DNA from: Acidobacteriota bacterium
GTDB taxonomy: Bacteria > Acidobacteriota > Terriglobia > Terriglobales > Acidobacteriaceae
Assembly (NCBI GenBank): GCA_021781075.1
Contig: JAJXXN010000122.1
Span: forward strand, 1-5,354
Direction of reading: 5' to 3'
Length of the DNA stretch: 5,354 bases
The notes under the pieces are model-generated. The model was given only the letters and a program-made list of their open reading frames with translations. It searched no databases and was not told the origin of the DNA. The position numbers and the translations under genes are program-made. Each line of letters begins with the position of its first letter. Within the stretch, counting starts at the first letter, position 1. Shown here piece after piece: positions 4,552 through 5,354 of this stretch.

Positions 4552-4585
4552 AGGAAATCCCGGTTGTATGCTGGCTGGGATTCCT
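4552..4585 (+). promoter_or_regulatory. Hairpin in the aquaporin leader
   Basis: AGGAAATCCC (4552-4561) can pair with GGGATTCCT (4577-4585) as nine base pairs with one bulged A, around a 15-base loop. It ends 8 bases before the ribosome site, so it could influence translation or message stability. There is no T-run, and no known riboswitch fold was recognised. Confidence 0.3.
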
Positions 4586-4593
4586 GTGGGAAC

Positions 4594-4598
4594 GGAGG
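4594..4598 (+). promoter_or_regulatory. Ribosome binding site deciding the GTG start of aqpZ
   Basis: GGAGG stands 7 bases before GTG at 4606. An upstream in-frame TTG at 4564 has no such site and would add 14 residues not typical of aquaporins. Confidence 0.7.
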
Positions 4599-4605
4599 AA
4601 GTATC

Positions 4606-5292
4606 GTGAAAAAATATATCGCTGAATTGGTCGGGACATTTGTTCTTGTGCTTTTCGGGTGTGGCACGGCGGTGGTTGCCGGGAACCTGGTGGGCATAGT
4701 CGGGATCGCATTTGCCTTTGGATTTGCGCTGATAGCAGCGGCGTATGGCATTGGCCCGATTTCCGGCTGCCACATCAACCCGGCTGTGAGCCTGGGCGTT
4801 TATACGGCAGGCCGCATGTCGGTGAAGGACCTGCTTGGCTATTGGGTTGGGCAGTTCATGGGCGGCATCCTTGCGGCGTGGGTCTTGTCGATGATCGTCG
4901 GCGGCGTTGCGGGAGGATACGACATACACGCAAGCGGCCTGGGCCAGGATGGATGGGGGCCCGGCTACCAGGGCGGCTACTCGATGGGCGCGGCGTTTCT
5001 TTTTGAATTTGTAGCGACAATGATATTCCTGATTACGATTCTTGGCTCGACACAGAAAAAGGCGCCGAGTGGATTTGCCGGCCTGGCGATTGGAATCACG
5101 CTGGTGGTGATCCACATCTTCGGCATCCATATTACGGGTGTCAGTGTGAACCCTGCGCGCAGCTTTGGGCCGGCGCTGTTAGTGGGTGGACAGGCGCTGT
5201 CGCAGGTGTGGCTGTTTTTTGCTGCGCCATTCCTGGGAGCACTGGTGGCGGGGGCATTATTCAGGTTCAAGACGTTGGAAGTGGACGAGTAG
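4606..5292 (+). CDS. aqpZ: AqpZ-type aquaporin water channel
   Basis: This is a six-helix inner-membrane channel of the MIP family, 228 residues long like E. coli AqpZ (231). Both half-helix motifs are intact: SGCHINPAVSLG (53-64, first NPA at 58-60) and SVNPARSFGPAL (180-191, second NPA at 182-184). By alignment with recalled E. coli AqpZ, three of the four aromatic/arginine filter residues are kept (Phe38, His170, Arg185), while Thr183 of E. coli is replaced by Val179. The Phe/His pair points to a water-selective channel, not a glycerol facilitator; transport by this variant is inferred. The GTG start is chosen because GGAGG lies 7 bases before it and the protein then begins KKYIAELVGTF, the normal family N-terminus; a frame extension to 4564 lacks such support. 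A candidate promoter and leader hairpin precede it, and a strong hairpin follows 20 bases after the stop. Confidence 0.95.
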   Translation: MKKYIAELVGTFVLVLFGCGTAVVAGNLVGIVGIAFAFGFALIAAAYGIGPISGCHINPAVSLGVYTAGRMSVKDLLGYWVGQFMGGILAAWVLSMIVGGVAGGYDIHASGLGQDGWGPGYQGGYSMGAAFLFEFVATMIFLITILGSTQKKAPSGFAGLAIGITLVVIHIFGIHITGVSVNPARSFGPALLVGGQALSQVWLFFAAPFLGALVAGALFRFKTLEVDE

Positions 5293-5311
5293 GAACATAT
5301 TGGCTGGTCCA

Positions 5312-5348
5312 TTCGCCGGGGCGTGGGATGATTTCGCGTCCCGGCGGG
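5312..5348 (+). terminator. Strong hairpin after aqpZ, terminator-like
   Basis: CGCCGGG (5314-5320) pairs perfectly with CCCGGCG (5340-5346). The stem continues inward through 5321-5327 with 5333-5339, using some G-U pairs, and outward by two more G-U pairs, leaving a loop of about five bases. It begins 20 bases after the aquaporin stop. No T-run follows before the window ends, so it may be a factor-assisted terminator or a 3' stabilising hairpin. Confidence 0.45.
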
Positions 5349-5354
5349 GATTCA

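Noticed and set aside
4411..5130. Minus-strand 239-codon frame opposite the aquaporin
   Set aside because: It is antisense to an intact aquaporin with both NPA motifs; the product is rich in Arg, His and Asn with no family features.
1..5354. Mobile element, CRISPR array or defence island
   Set aside because: No transposase, terminal inverted repeats with target duplications, regular repeat-spacer pattern, integrase or nuclease gene was found on either strand.

Overview
The window is GC-rich bacterial chromosomal DNA with compact, mostly convergent or divergent genes. The best guess for the host is an acidobacterium or a relative. This rests on the style of the cytochrome-oxidase subunit III-like protein (disordered Gly-rich N-terminus followed by five membrane helices), the deoxyxylulose-independent PdxS/PdxT vitamin B6 route and the codon style. 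The taxonomic call is inference; no rRNA or other marker gene is present.

Layout from left to right. (1) 1-143 (+): the C-terminal end of a membrane protein that looks like DUF2752. (2) 140-937 (-): a subunit III-like heme-copper oxidase protein whose stop codon overlaps the previous one in a shared TTAA. (3) 967-1551 (-): pdxT, the glutaminase subunit of PLP synthase. (4) 1565-1783 (+): a small unidentified reading frame, possibly a remnant. (5) 1806-1829: a perfect 9-bp inverted repeat in the leader of (6) 1868-2641 (+), a secreted protein of unknown function. (7) 2801-3028 (+): a small single-helix membrane protein with a very good ribosome binding site. (8) 3059-4021 (-): pdxS, the synthase subunit of PLP synthase. 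(9) 4101-4421 (-): a small lipoprotein gene interrupted by an in-frame amber codon just after the lipobox. (10) 4422-4605: a divergent promoter region. (11) 4606-5292 (+): an AqpZ-type aquaporin, followed by a strong hairpin near the window end.

The main biological theme is vitamin B6 synthesis. PdxS and PdxT make pyridoxal 5'-phosphate from ribose 5-phosphate, glyceraldehyde 3-phosphate and glutamine-derived ammonia, and their genes are commonly adjacent. Here they share a strand but are about 1.5 kb apart, separated by small genes on the opposite strand, so one transcript from pdxS to pdxT would be antisense to those genes. The other genes (respiratory membrane protein, secreted protein, lipoprotein, water channel) have no evident link to that pathway.

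No CRISPR array, transposase, tRNA, rRNA or defence system was seen. No convincing new multi-gene system is visible. The points most worth checking are the amber-interrupted lipoprotein, the split pdxS/pdxT pair with its insert, the oxidase subunit III lacking a normally conserved His/Asp pair in its last helix, and the structured leader before the secreted protein.
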